Shown: positions 35,525 through 47,645 of the stretch, one piece after another
Layout: every line of letters begins with the position of its first letter
Position numbering within the stretch: the first letter of the stretch is position 1
From: Metellina segmentata
Taxonomy: Eukaryota; Arthropoda; Arachnida; Araneae; Tetragnathidae
Direction: 5' to 3'
DNA length: 64,000 bases
Assembly (NCBI GenBank): GCA_947359465.1
Contig: OX375875.1
Coordinates: 58,529,981-58,593,980 of the forward strand
Notes under the pieces: model-generated
The model's database searches: none
The model's input: the letters and a program-made list of their open reading frames with translations, nothing else
What the model was told of the DNA's origin: nothing
Position numbers and translations under genes: made by a program

Positions 35525-37530
35525 TCTATATCCTGCATACGATACATCCGTTAGAAATTTTTGGGAAAAAGTTTTCTGACAACATTAGTTACAGAAACAG
35601 ACGTTCAATATTATTGATGTAAAGCAATCACAATGGGCATAATAATGTATGATAAAAATAATTATTATTTTTAAATATGTAAATATTTTTTTAAATGTGT
35701 AACAGATGAAGACAAATATTTGTTTAAATGTGTTACAGTAATGACGTATCATTGGTATGTAATGGACGTATCACTACTGTCATGCGAGCACATCATTTTT
35801 ATAACATGAAAAGTGGTTCTACAAATTTGTTAGAAAAAAGTTACCATATTGATTTAAGAATAAAAAATTATTAATGTATCCATTAGCATTAAAAATTTAA
35901 GTGGAAAATATTTTTTTAATCAGGAAAAAGACGATTTGTGGCTTTTGTTACATATATGTACCTATGTTTGTGTTGACATGTTGTTTCCTTTTTTTTGTAA
36001 GTTTTGTTATTTGGCATAACAAATTAAAATACTATACCTGGCAACGCCAAGTGGAATATGGATTGTGATGTTAAACATTTGTGCCAGATGAGAAAATATT
36101 CAAAATTTTGAGTCTCAAACTAAATTTCATAAGATGAAAAAAACAAAGAAGTAACATGGAATTCAGTGGATAGTGGAGTTGTTAAAACTTAAAGAAAGAG
36201 GCACTATAGGAAATAATGGTGCTTCACAACATTTCAAACAAAAGTTTAATTTTCTCAATATTACATATGGAGAAGACGATTTTGCAGTTAAACTCAACTG
36301 GCATTTCTTCTCCACATCCCATGGCAAAGTCGCACCTAATAGTGTAGGTGGCCAAAAAAAAATTTCAAATGTGGCAAAAAATTAAATGAAGACAATTAAC
36401 AGTTAAGAATGCAGAAAATTTTGTTACTGTGCTCAGGGAAAACACTAAGAAAACAAATATCATCTTTGTATGTAAAGTTGTAAAATTTGAAAGCAATATT
36501 AACAATTTGAACGAGCGATTTAAAGGCATACAAACAATTCCAGACTAACTCAATCCTCACTGTAATGGCAAATTCTAAATACATTGTATATGTTTCAGAA
36601 ATTTCTAGAAAATCTGGAACGACTTTTGATTTTATAGATCAAAAACATTTTTCTAATTAGTTAACAAAAATGCAGCAGACTAATATAAATCTGTATCCAG
36701 TAATGACAGTATAACATTGGGGCTCATGGGTCATTATAAAACTGACTACAGAAAAGGGGAACAAAAAAGACTGTCGGAAAATTATTTCAGTCCAATCAGT
36801 GTAAAGTTGAAAAAAAAAGGGTTGGACAAAAATGTTTTTTTTTCCGGAAAAAGATGAAATTTTTGTTGTGAATATAGAAGATGTGGATATAATTGATGAT
36901 TCTCAATAGATAATACAATTTTGACAGTTGATATATTATTTAAGATGTATAATTTTTTTTAACTTAAAAATGTTTTGTCATTGCGTAGTACCACTAATTT
37001 TTGAAAATTTCATTAAATTGTGTTTTTTCCCCTGAAATTTACTATGGTAATATCTAATTATTATTTTTTTTTCTTTTATTTATAGCAACAAATTTTGCAC
37101 AATAAGTAATCATAAAACAGTGTATGTTTTTCAGAAGATAATACGTCCATTACACTACATGAAACGTCCGTTACAGTTTTAAATGTATATTAAAAATTCA
37201 AATTGTCCACAAATTAGATAATCTGTGTATTTTTAAAATCTTTGAATCTTCTTCATTCAAAAAAATAAATATTCATCATTTTCCTTTGTAAACATCAGAC
37301 GATTTGTCATATGTATTCAGATTAACACAATTTTTTTCCCTAAAAGGATACGTCTGTTAGACATAAAAGAAAAGTATTAACTCTATTTCTTTTTCAAAAT
37401 AAAAATATTTATTAGTGATAATTTTAGAGATAGTTATCCTCTATATAAATACTAAAACAAAATTCACATATTTGATCTATGTAACTGTGAGAAATGCTTT
37501 TATCTTCCAATGATACGTCCGTTACATATG
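35488..37530 (+). mobile_element. Decayed transposon of unknown class in receptor intron 5
   Basis: A coding relic on the plus strand runs from about 36170 to 36640 in broken frames, including HFKQKFNFLN, YGEDDFAVKLNWHFF, TSHGK and (after a frameshift) LNERFKGIQTIPD. The HFF..SHGKG-like block recalls transposon-derived proteins, but I cannot name the family. Both flanks carry a repeated word related to GATACGTCCGTTAC (35541, 35742, 35759 inverted, 37139, 37161, 37347, 37512), which looks like subterminal repeats. Boundaries are approximate. The right end lies only about 40 bp from exon 5. Confidence 0.45.
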
Positions 37531-37569
37531 GAATTGCTCTGTAATAGAAATATAGAAATAGCACTTTAC

Positions 37570-37784
37570 TCTGAAAGCCCCGTAGACGGACGATTGATAT
37601 TCTATAATAGGCTGCACAATTTCGGAAGCCTCAAGGTCTTCGATGGAGTCTATCATCTGCACTTTCCTCAGAAGAAGGTTGGTTAAGATCATTCCACCAA
37701 AAACATGAGATATCACTAGAGCGGACAACATCCATATCACATTCAAAATTGTAAGCGAGTATCCTTGCGGCCTCTGAAGTTTGC
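37570..37784 (-). CDS. Ionotropic receptor, exon 5 (M3 and linker)
   Basis: Acceptor AAATTCTAG precedes 37784 and donor GTAAAG follows 37570. The first two bases complete a Gly codon with the last base of exon 4, and the exon ends on a full Arg codon. It encodes LQRPQGYSLTILNVIWML followed by SALVISHVFGGMILTNLLL, the gating helix that replaces the iGluR SYTANLAAF signature in divergent IRs. The M3-S2 linker RKVQMIDSIEDLEASEIV then follows, whose Asp-Ser-Ile-Glu-Asp-Leu block is characteristic of the family, and then IEYQSSVYGAFR. Confidence 0.9.
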
Positions 37785-39629
37785 CTAGAATTTAAAACCA
37801 AAAGTCAACAAGAAGCACAGCCGTGGAAAATCGATCAAACCACCCACCTTTTACATTTGTATCGTCAATGGAAGAGAACTTTCGAAGCTACCATTTATAG
37901 GGAATAACATATTCTATGAAATTTCCTTAAACGCCTAATTACTTTGATGCCACGTTACAAATTCACATCAAAATTTAATCTCAGGGACTTAGTTTCAAGT
38001 CCTTTGTCCAGTCGTGTCTGCATTATGAGTATGGAAAATTTATAGCCCCCAAACTCACAAGACTTTTGATCACATCTCTCAAAATAAAATAGTAACTGAA
38101 ATGTTAATTGTTTTAAAATTTCATCCAATCAAAGACTATGTAATCTCTGTTTATATAAGTTCATTTATAGTCTGCAACATTAATTAATATAATAATAATA
38201 ATAATAATAATAGAAAAATTTATGAAGGGAAAATTTCACATATTTTTTTATTTGTATGGAAATCTATTCAAAAGGGTATTTTATGAGGTAATGAATTTTC
38301 AGCTATTTTCTCTTAGAAATAAGTAATTTGTTTTTGCAAAGTAGCTAAAAATAACGGAAATTAAATCACTTGTGAAAAACTAATGGCAAAAGCTGGAACT
38401 TTGCAAAAATGACTTCATTATTATTCTATGTTATCCTCTATTAAATGTTTTTATATTTTTTATTTTTTTCCCTCATTGAACTCTGAGTGAATAAAGAAGA
38501 ATGATTGAATCTATTTTTATGGCAGCTGTTATACATTCACTCGTAATGGCTTATGTTGCAAACTGGTTATTTAGTCTTGGTTGTCTTGCTGCGGTATGGC
38601 CATTTCTTGCTACTCGAGAACAAATCTAGAGGCATCTGGGTTTTAAGCGAATTCCGAACCACTACGAAATATTCAAGTCATACCTGGATTTAGACGCAGT
38701 TTTATTGAATCGAGTACCAGAGCGCTACTGTCAACGGATAAAAATTCGAAATAATTTTAGTCATGGATATTATTTTGAAAAATCCAATTGATAAAACTTT
38801 TTAAATTGTGATAGACTTTTAAAATTTCTTTTATTTTGTCTGTAAAAGTTTGTCGTTAAGATGTCAACTATTCGAACTATAAGCTTCTACCTGTGTGCTA
38901 CTTTATTATTCTTTATAACACCATATTCTGTGAGAACCAATTACATTCTAGTTCATATTTCGATCTGTCATAGTTTTTGTATACTTCCAGTGATATGGAA
39001 CCGATTTGAATTGAATATACGTCTCTTTTTAATTGTTCTTCATTTTTTATCTATTTGATACACAGATGCAGGTCAGTAAAAAACAAATTTACTATAGTTG
39101 TCTGTTTTAAAAATTGGTATTTAATCAGACAATGGTATGATTTAAACGAATTAGTTAAATAGTACTCTGGTTACAAATTATGTCCTAATATATAAACCAA
39201 TCTTACACCTAAAGGTTAGTAATACAACTTGCCTAAAGTATTATGAACTGAAATTATAGTATAAAATATCTCAGAATGTGTGTGTGCAAATTCAATAATT
39301 ATTTACATGCAGAAACGCAGACATAAATTATCTAAACACTAGAACTGTACCTATACTAAGTCATAAAATGTATCAAAAATAAAATTTGAACTGCAGTGAA
39401 CAGTACTGTAACTGCTTTGGAAGCATAGGACATATGGTATGGGTTTCATATTTCCTTAACTTGCATTTGTTTAATGCATAACGAAAATTATTTCGTCTCT
39501 TGTTATCATTGTACTTGAATAAAGTAATTTTTAAAAATATATTGAAATTCCCGAGGTACTGGGATTTTAAAAAATTTCTTATCTAAGATAATGAATGATC
39601 CTAATATTCAGTATCATTGTATACTATAC
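37785..39629. other. Intron 4 of the receptor gene
   Basis: AT-rich. An ATA microsatellite lies at 38184-38213. No exon with matching phase was found. Confidence 0.6.
38184..38213. repeat. (ATA)n microsatellite
   Basis: About nine ATA units. Confidence 0.9.
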
Positions 39630-39771
39630 CTTTCTGTAGTAGCGTACTCGTTACATCCCAAATTGATCGGGCAAGCCCTTGTTTGAATTTCGTATGTGGA
39701 TTTTGATACGATTCAATGTAACCCACGAGAAAACATAAAACAATCACAGAAGAAAAGATGAGGAACCATAC
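39630..39771 (-). CDS. Ionotropic receptor, exon 4 (M1 and pore loop)
   Basis: Acceptor CATGTTTTAG precedes 39771 and donor GTATAG follows 39630. The exon enters in phase 0 and leaves one base. It encodes helix M1 (VWFLIFSSVIVLCFLVGYIE), then the intracellular or pore entry segment SYQNPHTKFKQGLARSIW and DVTSTLLQK. The Ser-Ile-Trp position corresponds to the pore-helix aromatic of iGluRs. The residue pattern supports a non-canonical cation channel, typical of divergent IRs rather than AMPA or NMDA types. Confidence 0.88.
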
Positions 39772-41444
39772 CTAAAACATACAGAAAATATGCATTTACA
39801 TTAAAACGCTAGTTTCATTTGCCTTTCCACCAGCAATTTTAAACTTTTATTTCTATTACTGCCCGCAACAAAGGGCAGTTGATTATGTGGCCCCACAAGT
39901 TCATAAATGCTTAATACTATGTGATTTTAGCGATATATTTCATGACTCGAAGGCCCTCTTTCTAGAAAAAAAATACACCCTGCTTTAAAATCAAGCTTTA
40001 TTCGTGAGATTGCTTTTGGTAGTGTGTATATTTGGTTAACAACTTTTTTCAAGCACATGAAGAGTAAATTTAGATAAAAATTTTCTAACGAGCACTTTAA
40101 GAATTTGCTAAAAATTGCAATGATACATTAGTTTTACAAAATTTGCCTCTAGTTTTATGCTTATGTTCCAGCTTTTTTTTTAAAGTTACAAAAAATACAA
40201 AAAAGGAAAATTGTGCTAGCTATATACATACGGAATAACAATACCCTATAGAATAATAACCCTTCAATTTTTAATGTGTTTCAGAGAAGCTAAAAGGTTG
40301 GACCACTCCTGGTTTAAAACTTCATTCGGTATCGAAAATGAATTTTTTCCTTTTGTCCTTCTCCTAAATGAACTCCTGTCTACGCTACAAAATTGTGGTT
40401 ATTAAGGGTTATTCATAAAGTAATGAAAACATTCTCTAAAAACTTCCAAGGGAAAGAATAAAGTAGCGGGTATAAAACAATTTGATGAGAGGAAATTGTA
40501 TCTTTTATTAAAGACTATTTTTAACGTGTGAGTCAATCGATTCTATTGTGCTTGGCTACTTCTGTTGGAACTGCTGAATATAATGATCTTATACTAATGA
40601 GCAATTAGTGCACACAAACTTTTCAATTCCTTAGGAATATTAAGGGAAGATTAAATATCTCTAATTGCTTCCTTTAATTTAAAGCGAAGTGGTTTTCTTT
40701 TTCAATTTTGCTGAGACACTATTTCATAAAATGAGGTATATGAAATATTTCGAGTGACTTTATGAGCATTTAAAAATGTCTGAGGCAAAAAATATAATAA
40801 CTAGCGCAGACTGGTTGCTCATAACAGCTACAATCTTTCATATAATTTAGGATAATTTTTAAAAGCATCCTGTGCAATACAACTCAAAAAACATATTAGA
40901 CCTGCGTATGCATATACACCGAAGTTTTTTAATCGCATATTTCCATTGATGAGAGTGCCACTACTAACTTACTACATATTGTAATCTGCTATTTCTACGA
41001 GATATTCATGTATCAAGATTTGGTCACTTTTGCTTGACGGGATACCTTGTTGATAAGACTACCCTATTACTCCAAGAGAAATAAAGTTCCATGTAGGAAA
41101 AACAGATTGTTCCTTCCTCACAATTGGTAACAACTAGTGACAGGTTTTTTTACATCAGACTGGCCACTTGTTATCAATTTTTTTTAAATATAAGTTATAA
41201 ACTAAAGAGGTTGTGGTCTATGCAGTGTAAGTGGACACTGGTTGTTTTCTCTATTACATGTGATGAAATATATCAGCTACTTCATACTTATAACACCAAT
41301 TTCAGATGTAATATGTTTGGTCGGGAAAAATACTTTTGAACTAATAAACAGATTTGGTGAATTCGGTTGATTCTATACAAATGTTTTTCTAGGTTCGGAT
41401 ATGACAAGGAACTGAATATTTTTCCTGTTACATGAAGTACTTAC
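39772..41444. other. Intron 3 of the receptor gene
   Basis: AT-rich. A weak relative of the GAGATAT...GTC dispersed repeat lies at about 40990-41065. No other feature was recognised. Confidence 0.55.
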
Positions 41445-41603
41445 ATCATAACTGAAAACCGTCAACATGTTGAACAATGACATATTCCATTCAAACGTTG
41501 GTGCGAGAATTTCCACAGTGTCAACATACATTGGCACTGACAGTTCAAATGCTGACCAGCGGCTGTTAGTTAAAGTAAATGGACCCAATGCTAAGTCGAC
41601 TTC
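41445..41603 (-). CDS. Ionotropic receptor, exon 3 (S1 lobe)
   Basis: Acceptor TTTGATTTCACACAG precedes 41603 and donor GTAAGT follows 41445. It is 159 nt, phase 0 in and out. It encodes EVDLALGPFTLTNSRWSAFE, the core of ligand-binding lobe S1. The Arg in TNSR aligns with the conserved glutamate-binding Arg of iGluRs. LSVPMYVDTVEILAPTF and the lead-in to M1 (MLTVFSYD) follow. An upstream AG (TCTACACAG) could extend the exon, but only the chosen acceptor gives the continuous family motif LSRN-EVDLALGP across the junction. Confidence 0.9.
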
Positions 41604-41970
41604 CTGTGTGAAATCAAAGATACAAAATACGATGCACATTCTGTGTAGACAAATAACAGGTATTTAATGAGTTGAATTCTGAAAGGATATAAAATCTATT
41701 TTTAAATTTAAGTAAAATTTGTGAAAATGTGTACCCATTGAAAGTAAATTCTGAAATTTCGAGAAAAATTAACGTTCACTAAAATTTTATGTTTCCTTTT
41801 GAAGAACTATTGCCACTTAAAAATTCAATAGACTTGCTTACAACTTGACAAAAAAGCGAAAGGTGATGATTTGCTTGCAATTTTTATTATTTTATTTTGA
41901 TAATTTTATGTTTGTAGTAAAATAACTTTGAAATAGTGCACCCATGTGTTCTCTAAAATCTAAATACTTA

Positions 41971-43447
41971 GCGGAGAGTGGGTCACGTTGAACCATTTTT
42001 TATTTTAGGCTTTACACACCTTAAAATAATTCATATAAAACAAATTTTTTGCCTACAATATTTAATAGGTACTATTCTAAACAAAGCTAAATGATTAAAT
42101 TTTTACATTTGATAGAGTAAAATACATTTGATAGACAAAAATGCAAATTTAATTGTTCCATAAGAATGGATCAAAGTACCCCGGCAGTGGGACACGTTGA
42201 TCCATTATTTGGGGCACATTGAGCCATCCCTTTTTAATGGCAATGGTCGCAACTTTCAACTTCCTGTGGACTTGGGACTGACTTTTTGGTTTAGAAAACC
42301 CTTCTTTTCTTCCCCAGCCTCACCTTTTCTGCCTCAATAATCATTTTTTCTGGCTTGTCTATAAGAATACGGTAGTTAAATTTTTTTCTTCCTGTAGTTG
42401 TAAGAGGAACCGCTTTAAGGAATGGCAATATCTTGAGAGAGGAAGTGAACAGCCCTAAGTGACTGCCCACTGCTGAATTAAAAAGCGGTTGCTGGATTTT
42501 GTGTTCTAACGTTCCGATCGGAGCTTCGAAAGTTCTTGTGAGCAACGCGCGGATATTCAAAAATTAAGAAAAAAAATCTAGAATTTTTTATTTATTCTAG
42601 ATTTTTACCTCGCATGCTTCTGACACGCTGACTGTAGAATAACGTTAAATTCTTGTTTATGTAAATAAAAATTTCTGGAGTTGTAAATATGTTATAGTAA
42701 AGTAAGTTTTATCCATTCTGATGTTACGTCTACATGATTTCATTACTTACGCGTTTGGTACAAACAAATCGCCAAAAAGCCCTACATTTAAATTCCAGGT
42801 TAACATTTTCGGCAGACGTCATTGAAGGTTTATTTTTAGTAGGCCTGTTTAAAGTTCCTTATAATTTGCCTAACAATTTGTATAGGCCTAGTATTCTACT
42901 AAAAATGTGATACAGAAAGTCGAAAATACTCTTACATTACCTAAATACAAGATATTCATCTACTAATTTACACCTTAAAAAACTGCAAAGTGACAGAATG
43001 CAGCGCAAAAATTAGTAAACAATAGAAAATATTTTCCATGAGGTACATTGATTCTGACTCAATGAATCCCATTTGAAATTGACCCAATGTGCCCCCACAT
43101 CATCTCTGTATAGACAAATCTGTTTGAAGTGAAATAGGCTGGTAACCACGACAAATATTTTCTGCTACATTGGAGCTTTATAAACTGTGATCACATGTAT
43201 GAAAAGATTTTTCCGTTATCTATACAACTTTATAAGCTACATGGTTGTCAATGCATATCATAAAATTTATTCAAGCTCACCTTATTTGACAAATATGGAT
43301 TTTCTTCTAAACTTCTCTGCACACATGAACAAAATCATAATTGAGGTATGCAGAATTGTTATTGTTACTATAATGTTGCAACAAATTTTGTATAAAAGCT
43401 GCTGTGTTGCTTTAAAATGAAAAAGGTCAATATGCCCCACTTTCCCC
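41971..43447 (-). mobile_element. Pogo-like (Tc1/mariner superfamily) element, decayed
   Basis: Imperfect terminal inverted repeats: left GCGGAGAGTGGGTCACGTTG, right (minus) GGGGAAAGTGGGGCATATTG. TA is present on both sides (41969-41970, 43448-43449). A minus ORF (42560-42291, 89 residues) resembles the C-terminal end of pogo/Tigger-type transposases (ILPFLKAVPLTTTGRKK, DKPEKMIIEAEKVRLGKKRR). The catalytic domain is not seen, so the element is deleted and non-autonomous. It lies in intron 2 of the receptor gene. Confidence 0.65.
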
Positions 43448-43769
43448 TACTCAGGTCATCTAAATACTAATCATATCCCTCTATCTTAATACTAATACTA
43501 AAATTTACCACTTGATTTTTTATGTGTAATGTTTTCTCCCATACATTTAAAATTTTACTATATGTACTCCACAAAATACAATTCTACGTTTCTTTAAACC
43601 AGCACGCGTCCTTGATTTTACGTAACAGTCTGCTTAGATATTTTGATAGATAAACTGCATAGAAATACTAGTTTGGTGTTATATTAGCAGGTAAATAAGC
43701 TAATCTGTACTTAGAATAGCAAATTTTATGTTATAGGGAATGGTAGAAGACTCAGTTCCATATTAAAGT

Positions 43770-43995
43770 GAATTACACACCTTCTACAAGCATGGTAAAG
43801 CGGATTACACACCTTCTACTAGCATGGTAAAGTGGATTACACGCTTTCTACAAGAATTGTAAACGTTGCGTTGTTCTAGTACGACGTTAATTAAAAAATA
43901 CCAAATTATTACCAAGAATGGTTAAGTGGATTACACATGTTTTACTTGCATGGTAAAGTGGATTACCAACTTTCTGCAGGCATGGTAAAGTGTAG
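43770..43995 (+). repeat. 32-bp minisatellite interrupted by a SINE fragment
   Basis: About six imperfect units of the type GCATGGTAAAGTGGATTAC plus ACACCTTCTACTA. The SINE-A tail fragment at 43866-43914 separates units three and four. Confidence 0.8.
43866..43914 (+). repeat. SINE-A 3' end fragment inside minisatellite
   Basis: GTTGTTCTAGTACGACGTTA followed by ATTAAAAAATACCAAATTATTACCA, the family tail. Confidence 0.75.
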
Positions 43996-44458
43996 CACAC
44001 GTTCCATTTTTCCAAGTTTATTTATTCTTATATATGCCAAGTTATTATATTCCAAGTTTATATTTTATCTTTCCATACGTGTTATTAAACCATCACACGC
44101 CATTAATTTTACGTAATACTTTGCTCAGATAGTTTGTTAGATAATTTGCTTAGAGTATCTGATTTGATGTCATAGTCTGAAGAAGAGTTTACTTAATACC
44201 TTACCACACGTGTTTTTCAGACCAGAAAACGCCCGTATATATAGTCCAACCATTGAACACTCTTGGACAATACGATTTATAGGTTGCTTAACAAAAAAAA
44301 ATGTTTTAATTTGGATTTTGCGAAGACGATACATGTAATACAAAAATTGCTAGGATAGTGTTCCGTACCCAAATATTAATAGAGCTCCTGTTAATCGAAT
44401 TGCTTCCATTTAATAGTTCACTGCGTAATATCAATTATGTAAAGTACACACTACTCAC

Positions 44459-44546
44459 ATTTCTTGAAAGCATTCCAAGGAGCCCAGTCCATCCATTTGG
44501 ACCCTTAATCCCCCATGTGTCATGAGCATCTCTGTACAACGTATAT
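44459..44546 (-). CDS. Ionotropic receptor, exon 2 (S1 start)
   Basis: Acceptor TTTTGTGATCAG precedes 44546 and donor GTGAGT follows 44459. One base completes the Thr codon split with exon 1, and 29 codons follow. It encodes YTLYRDAHDTWGIKGPNGW and TGLLGMLSRN, the S1 segment in which IR proteins carry a G..N.W.G..G.L motif. It ends in phase 0, matching exon 3. Confidence 0.88.
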
Positions 44547-45699
44547 CTGATCACAAAAATAAACAAAATGCATTTTTTAAAATCAGTTATATTTTTAATA
44601 AAACGGAAACTCTTTGTTGATAGAATAATTTATATAGTCCTATCATCAAGAGTAGAGGCTTCAGACATCTCTTTGAAAGTGTTCATTTTACTCTGAATCG
44701 AGCCTGGATTAAAGCTACTAATGAGAGAACCAATTATTCATCTTTGTTCTAAACCCGTTTATATGAGAGAACATTCTTTATTCAACCTAAAGTAGACGAA
44801 GATAGTTGAAGATTGAATATAATATTATATTCCACCAGCATTCAGGTGACACATGTAAGGAAATCAAATCGATCAGTACCAGGTGACGCATAGAAGAGGC
44901 CAAATCTCTTGTCATGGTGGTAATTAACGGCAGTAATAAAATGTGATTTGATAAAGTGAGACGAAATGCTTTGAATACTTAGTCACAATTTCTTTGTGAA
45001 AAATCTCACTCATGGTTTTATATGAATCAGTATTTATTCGTCAATTAATAGTAGTTCGATCAGCGAAGTGAACAAAAACAGAATCAAATGCGGGTACAAC
45101 AGGCAAATGAAGTGGTAGACGCTTGTTTTGAAAAAAAAATGTTGTAAATGGTATTGATATATTGATTCTTAGCGCAGCAAAAAATGAAATTACTTTCAGA
45201 ACTTCAATAGCGAGAGATTATACTCTATTTCTCTCTTTTGAACGCGGTATCGAACATCGATTTACATAGCTGTGCAAAAATGCAAATCGATGTAAAATTA
45301 AATGAGATTTTTTTCACGTGCAATGAAAATTCTCTCTTTTGACTGCTTATAGCCAACAGACCGGTTTATGAAATTATACAAGATAGTTAACCCCTTGGGT
45401 ACATTTGACGACTATGACTCGCCATGCATTTGTTTTGCCTAAGTTACGGATGACGAGTCTAATTCGTCATTCAAACTAGGACAAAATTATACATGTACAT
45501 TCTTGTTCATGGCAAGAGTGATTGGTGCTAAGAGACTCTACTTGAATCAAATTATTCAATCGTTCTCAACAAAAATACACTTTATTATCTTACTCCATAC
45601 ATAGAAATATTTACACGACTGCGTTATCAGACATTCTTTTTTGGAATGAACGTGATCAGAAGCTGCGCGATCTCCCTCATACTGTTGCTATTCTTATCA
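44547..45699. other. Intron 1, first part, no feature recognised
   Basis: AT-rich, short ORFs only. Confidence 0.5.
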
Positions 45700-45782
45700 A
45701 ACAAAATTATACGAAAATATAGCAGTAACTTGTGTGCAAACGATAATACGAAAATATAACAGTAATTAGTTTACAGACAATA
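45700..45782 (+). repeat. Short tandem repeat flanking mariner copy A
   Basis: A unit of about 41 bp containing ATACGAAAATATAACAGTAA and TGTGCAAACGATA occurs about twice here and again right of the element (56546-56590). The element therefore seems to have inserted in, or been duplicated with, a small tandem repeat. Confidence 0.7.
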
Positions 45783-46607
45783 CAGAGGCTGTTCGCACAT
45801 TTTTTAAGCGATTTTGGTTAGCGGTAATAAAAAATCGTTTGCTGCAAAAGAAATAATTGCAGTTGTACAATGTTTTTAAAAGTCAAAATTATCGTCTGCG
45901 GCTTGAGAGGTTTGTTTTTATACAAAATGGCGATTTTAACGAAGCAGTGGTTCGAAGCCTATATTTATGCTCTTTCCGAAGAGAAATATTAATATTCCGT
46001 TACCCAAAAACGATGTGAGAGTTATGTTTTGTGATATCTAAAGCGTCGATGGGTAATATCGTCAACAAGAAAGACAAAAAACCGTCAAATTGGAGCCTCA
46101 AGTGGAACAAAAATACCAAACAAGTATTCAAGGAAGAAACGGACATCTTCGACTAATGCAAAGGTACGTTGTTTAATGTTAAAAGAAAATCCCCCTAGTC
46201 AAAGGACAGTTGCAAAATCATTAAAATGTTCGGTGTCCACTGTAAACAAAATGAAAAACGTTGATTTAAATCTTAAGAAAGCGAAAAAACGAAATGTGCA
46301 TCGTCTTTCTCCAAAGCATATCGCTGAAGCAGGACACGCTGCCGAATTCTATATGAAAAACACTTATCCAAAGAAAAATGGAAAAAATTTAAGTGCATGG
46401 TTCACAGAATCGAAAGAAAATTTTTCTAAGGGATTCATGATTGTTGCTGGTTTTTCATATAGTGGCAAGTTAAAAATAAAGAGAGTTAAAATAAATGTCA
46501 AGATTAACTCCAAATACTATCAGGAACATATTTTATCGCCAATTTTTCTGAATGAAATACCATCACTTTACCCACAGTTCCATCAATCTGTGGAACTCCG
46601 TCAAGAC

Positions 46608-46620
46608 AAAGCTAGCAGTC
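46608..46620 (+). repeat. Target-site duplication, left, of the LINE
   Basis: AAAGCTAGCAGTC, identical to 56153-56165. In copy B of the mariner the same sequence occurs once (inverted, about 58782-58794), which shows the empty site. Confidence 0.95.
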
Positions 46621-46916
46621 CCTGGGGCATGAGCTCTGCTACCGGGCGCGTCGGCAGGTGGCGGATAGCCGAAAGTCCTGAGCCGAAACATACTCAGGAT
46701 ATCCCCGAATATTGAATAAGGGGGCGCGGACCAGCTCCCGTTAACCCAAAGTGTTATGCGACCCGTGCTGATGAGTGTATGGTACCGACAGTTTATTGGT
46801 GCCTTTTACGGAGCCTCCTAGAGTGCTTGGCGACCTCTAGGAGTAATTTGCCTTACCCTGGTATACAGGCTCTGGCGGGGTGGACTGCATAATTCCTGCG
46901 GTATATACACCAATCT
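46621..46916 (+). other. LINE 5' leader with strong predicted stems
   Basis: GC-rich, starting CCTGGGGCATGAGC. Visible perfect stems are TCCTGAG/CTCAGGA (about 46675-46700), TCGGC/GCCGA and GCTACCG/CGGATAGC (one bulge). Such structured starts in non-LTR elements sometimes contain HDV-like self-cleaving ribozymes; I could not thread the double-pseudoknot fold, so this remains open. Confidence 0.5.
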
Positions 46917-47256
46917 ATGGGGGAAAAAATGAAAACAAAAACCAAACCACCAACTCCAAAGAGGAAGACATACTTGATGGAGACCCAATCCTCAGGATCA
47001 GGCCCTGCAACCCCACAGACAGACCTTGAAGGAGATCGAGATCTCCAAAAGATAGTCTTGGGGCTTGACAGGATTGATATACAGAGGAAAAAAATCTCTG
47101 GGGCTGCCAAAAAAAAGGCTGACCAAAGAAAGGAAGTTAGCTGAGGGTACATGGGTAGAGAACAGACCCAAACCAAAAGCCAAAACCACTCCAAGGGGAA
47201 AGGAGTTACAAACCCCGATCAGGCCCTCTACCAAGAGGCCAAGGTCGGATGGTAGT
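46917..47256 (+). pseudogene. LINE ORF1, 5' part
   Basis: The start is at the ATG at 46917 (MGEKMKTKTKPPTPKRK). It is a Lys/Pro/Thr-rich, basic start typical of nucleic-acid-binding ORF1 proteins. The frame breaks in an eight-A run at 47109-47116. After a shift it continues as KERKLAEGTWVENRPKPKAK up to the LTR insertion, and resumes in the same frame at 51742. ORF1 products chaperone the RNA template. A one-base length change in the A run is the simplest explanation of the break. Confidence 0.75.
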
Positions 47257-47631
47257 TGTCAGAGCGGCCCGAGCGATGTCTACTTTGCAAGACAATATGT
47301 GTAGTTGTGGCTAAGAACAGAGGGACAATGCTCACCAAATTTGGACATACACGTTTTATTTGTATAACATTAAATGAAGTTTACGATATCTACACCGCAC
47401 CGTCCGGTGCTTCAAAAAAAACACGTCTACTCCAAGACCGCCGGTTCCACCGTCTCCTCCCGAACGACCCTCTCGTCTTCACCCCCTTCTTTTCATCCTC
47501 CGGGGTCGGGGCCAACCACCGAACACTCCGTAAGGGGGAGGGGTAATACTTACTGAGAGAGGAATATAACAGGAGCCACAAGAACGACCGTTCTTATATG
47601 TGTCCATGACACCCGTCCGAAGATCGTAACA
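47257..47631 (-). repeat. LTR (3' LTR in element orientation)
   Basis: 375 bp, TG...CA ends in either orientation, identical by eye to 51362-51736. ORFs inside it are not genes. Confidence 0.95.
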
Positions 47632-47645
47632 CTCCTCCCTCCTTA
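47632..47645 (-). other. Polypurine tract
   Basis: On the minus strand AAGGAGGGAGGAG directly precedes the 3' LTR, the expected start site of plus-strand DNA synthesis. Confidence 0.85.

Noticed and set aside
46176..46715. 179-residue protein as a gene
   Set aside because: It is the mariner A transposase relic fused at its end to the LINE 5' leader; the last 30 or so residues come from the insertion.
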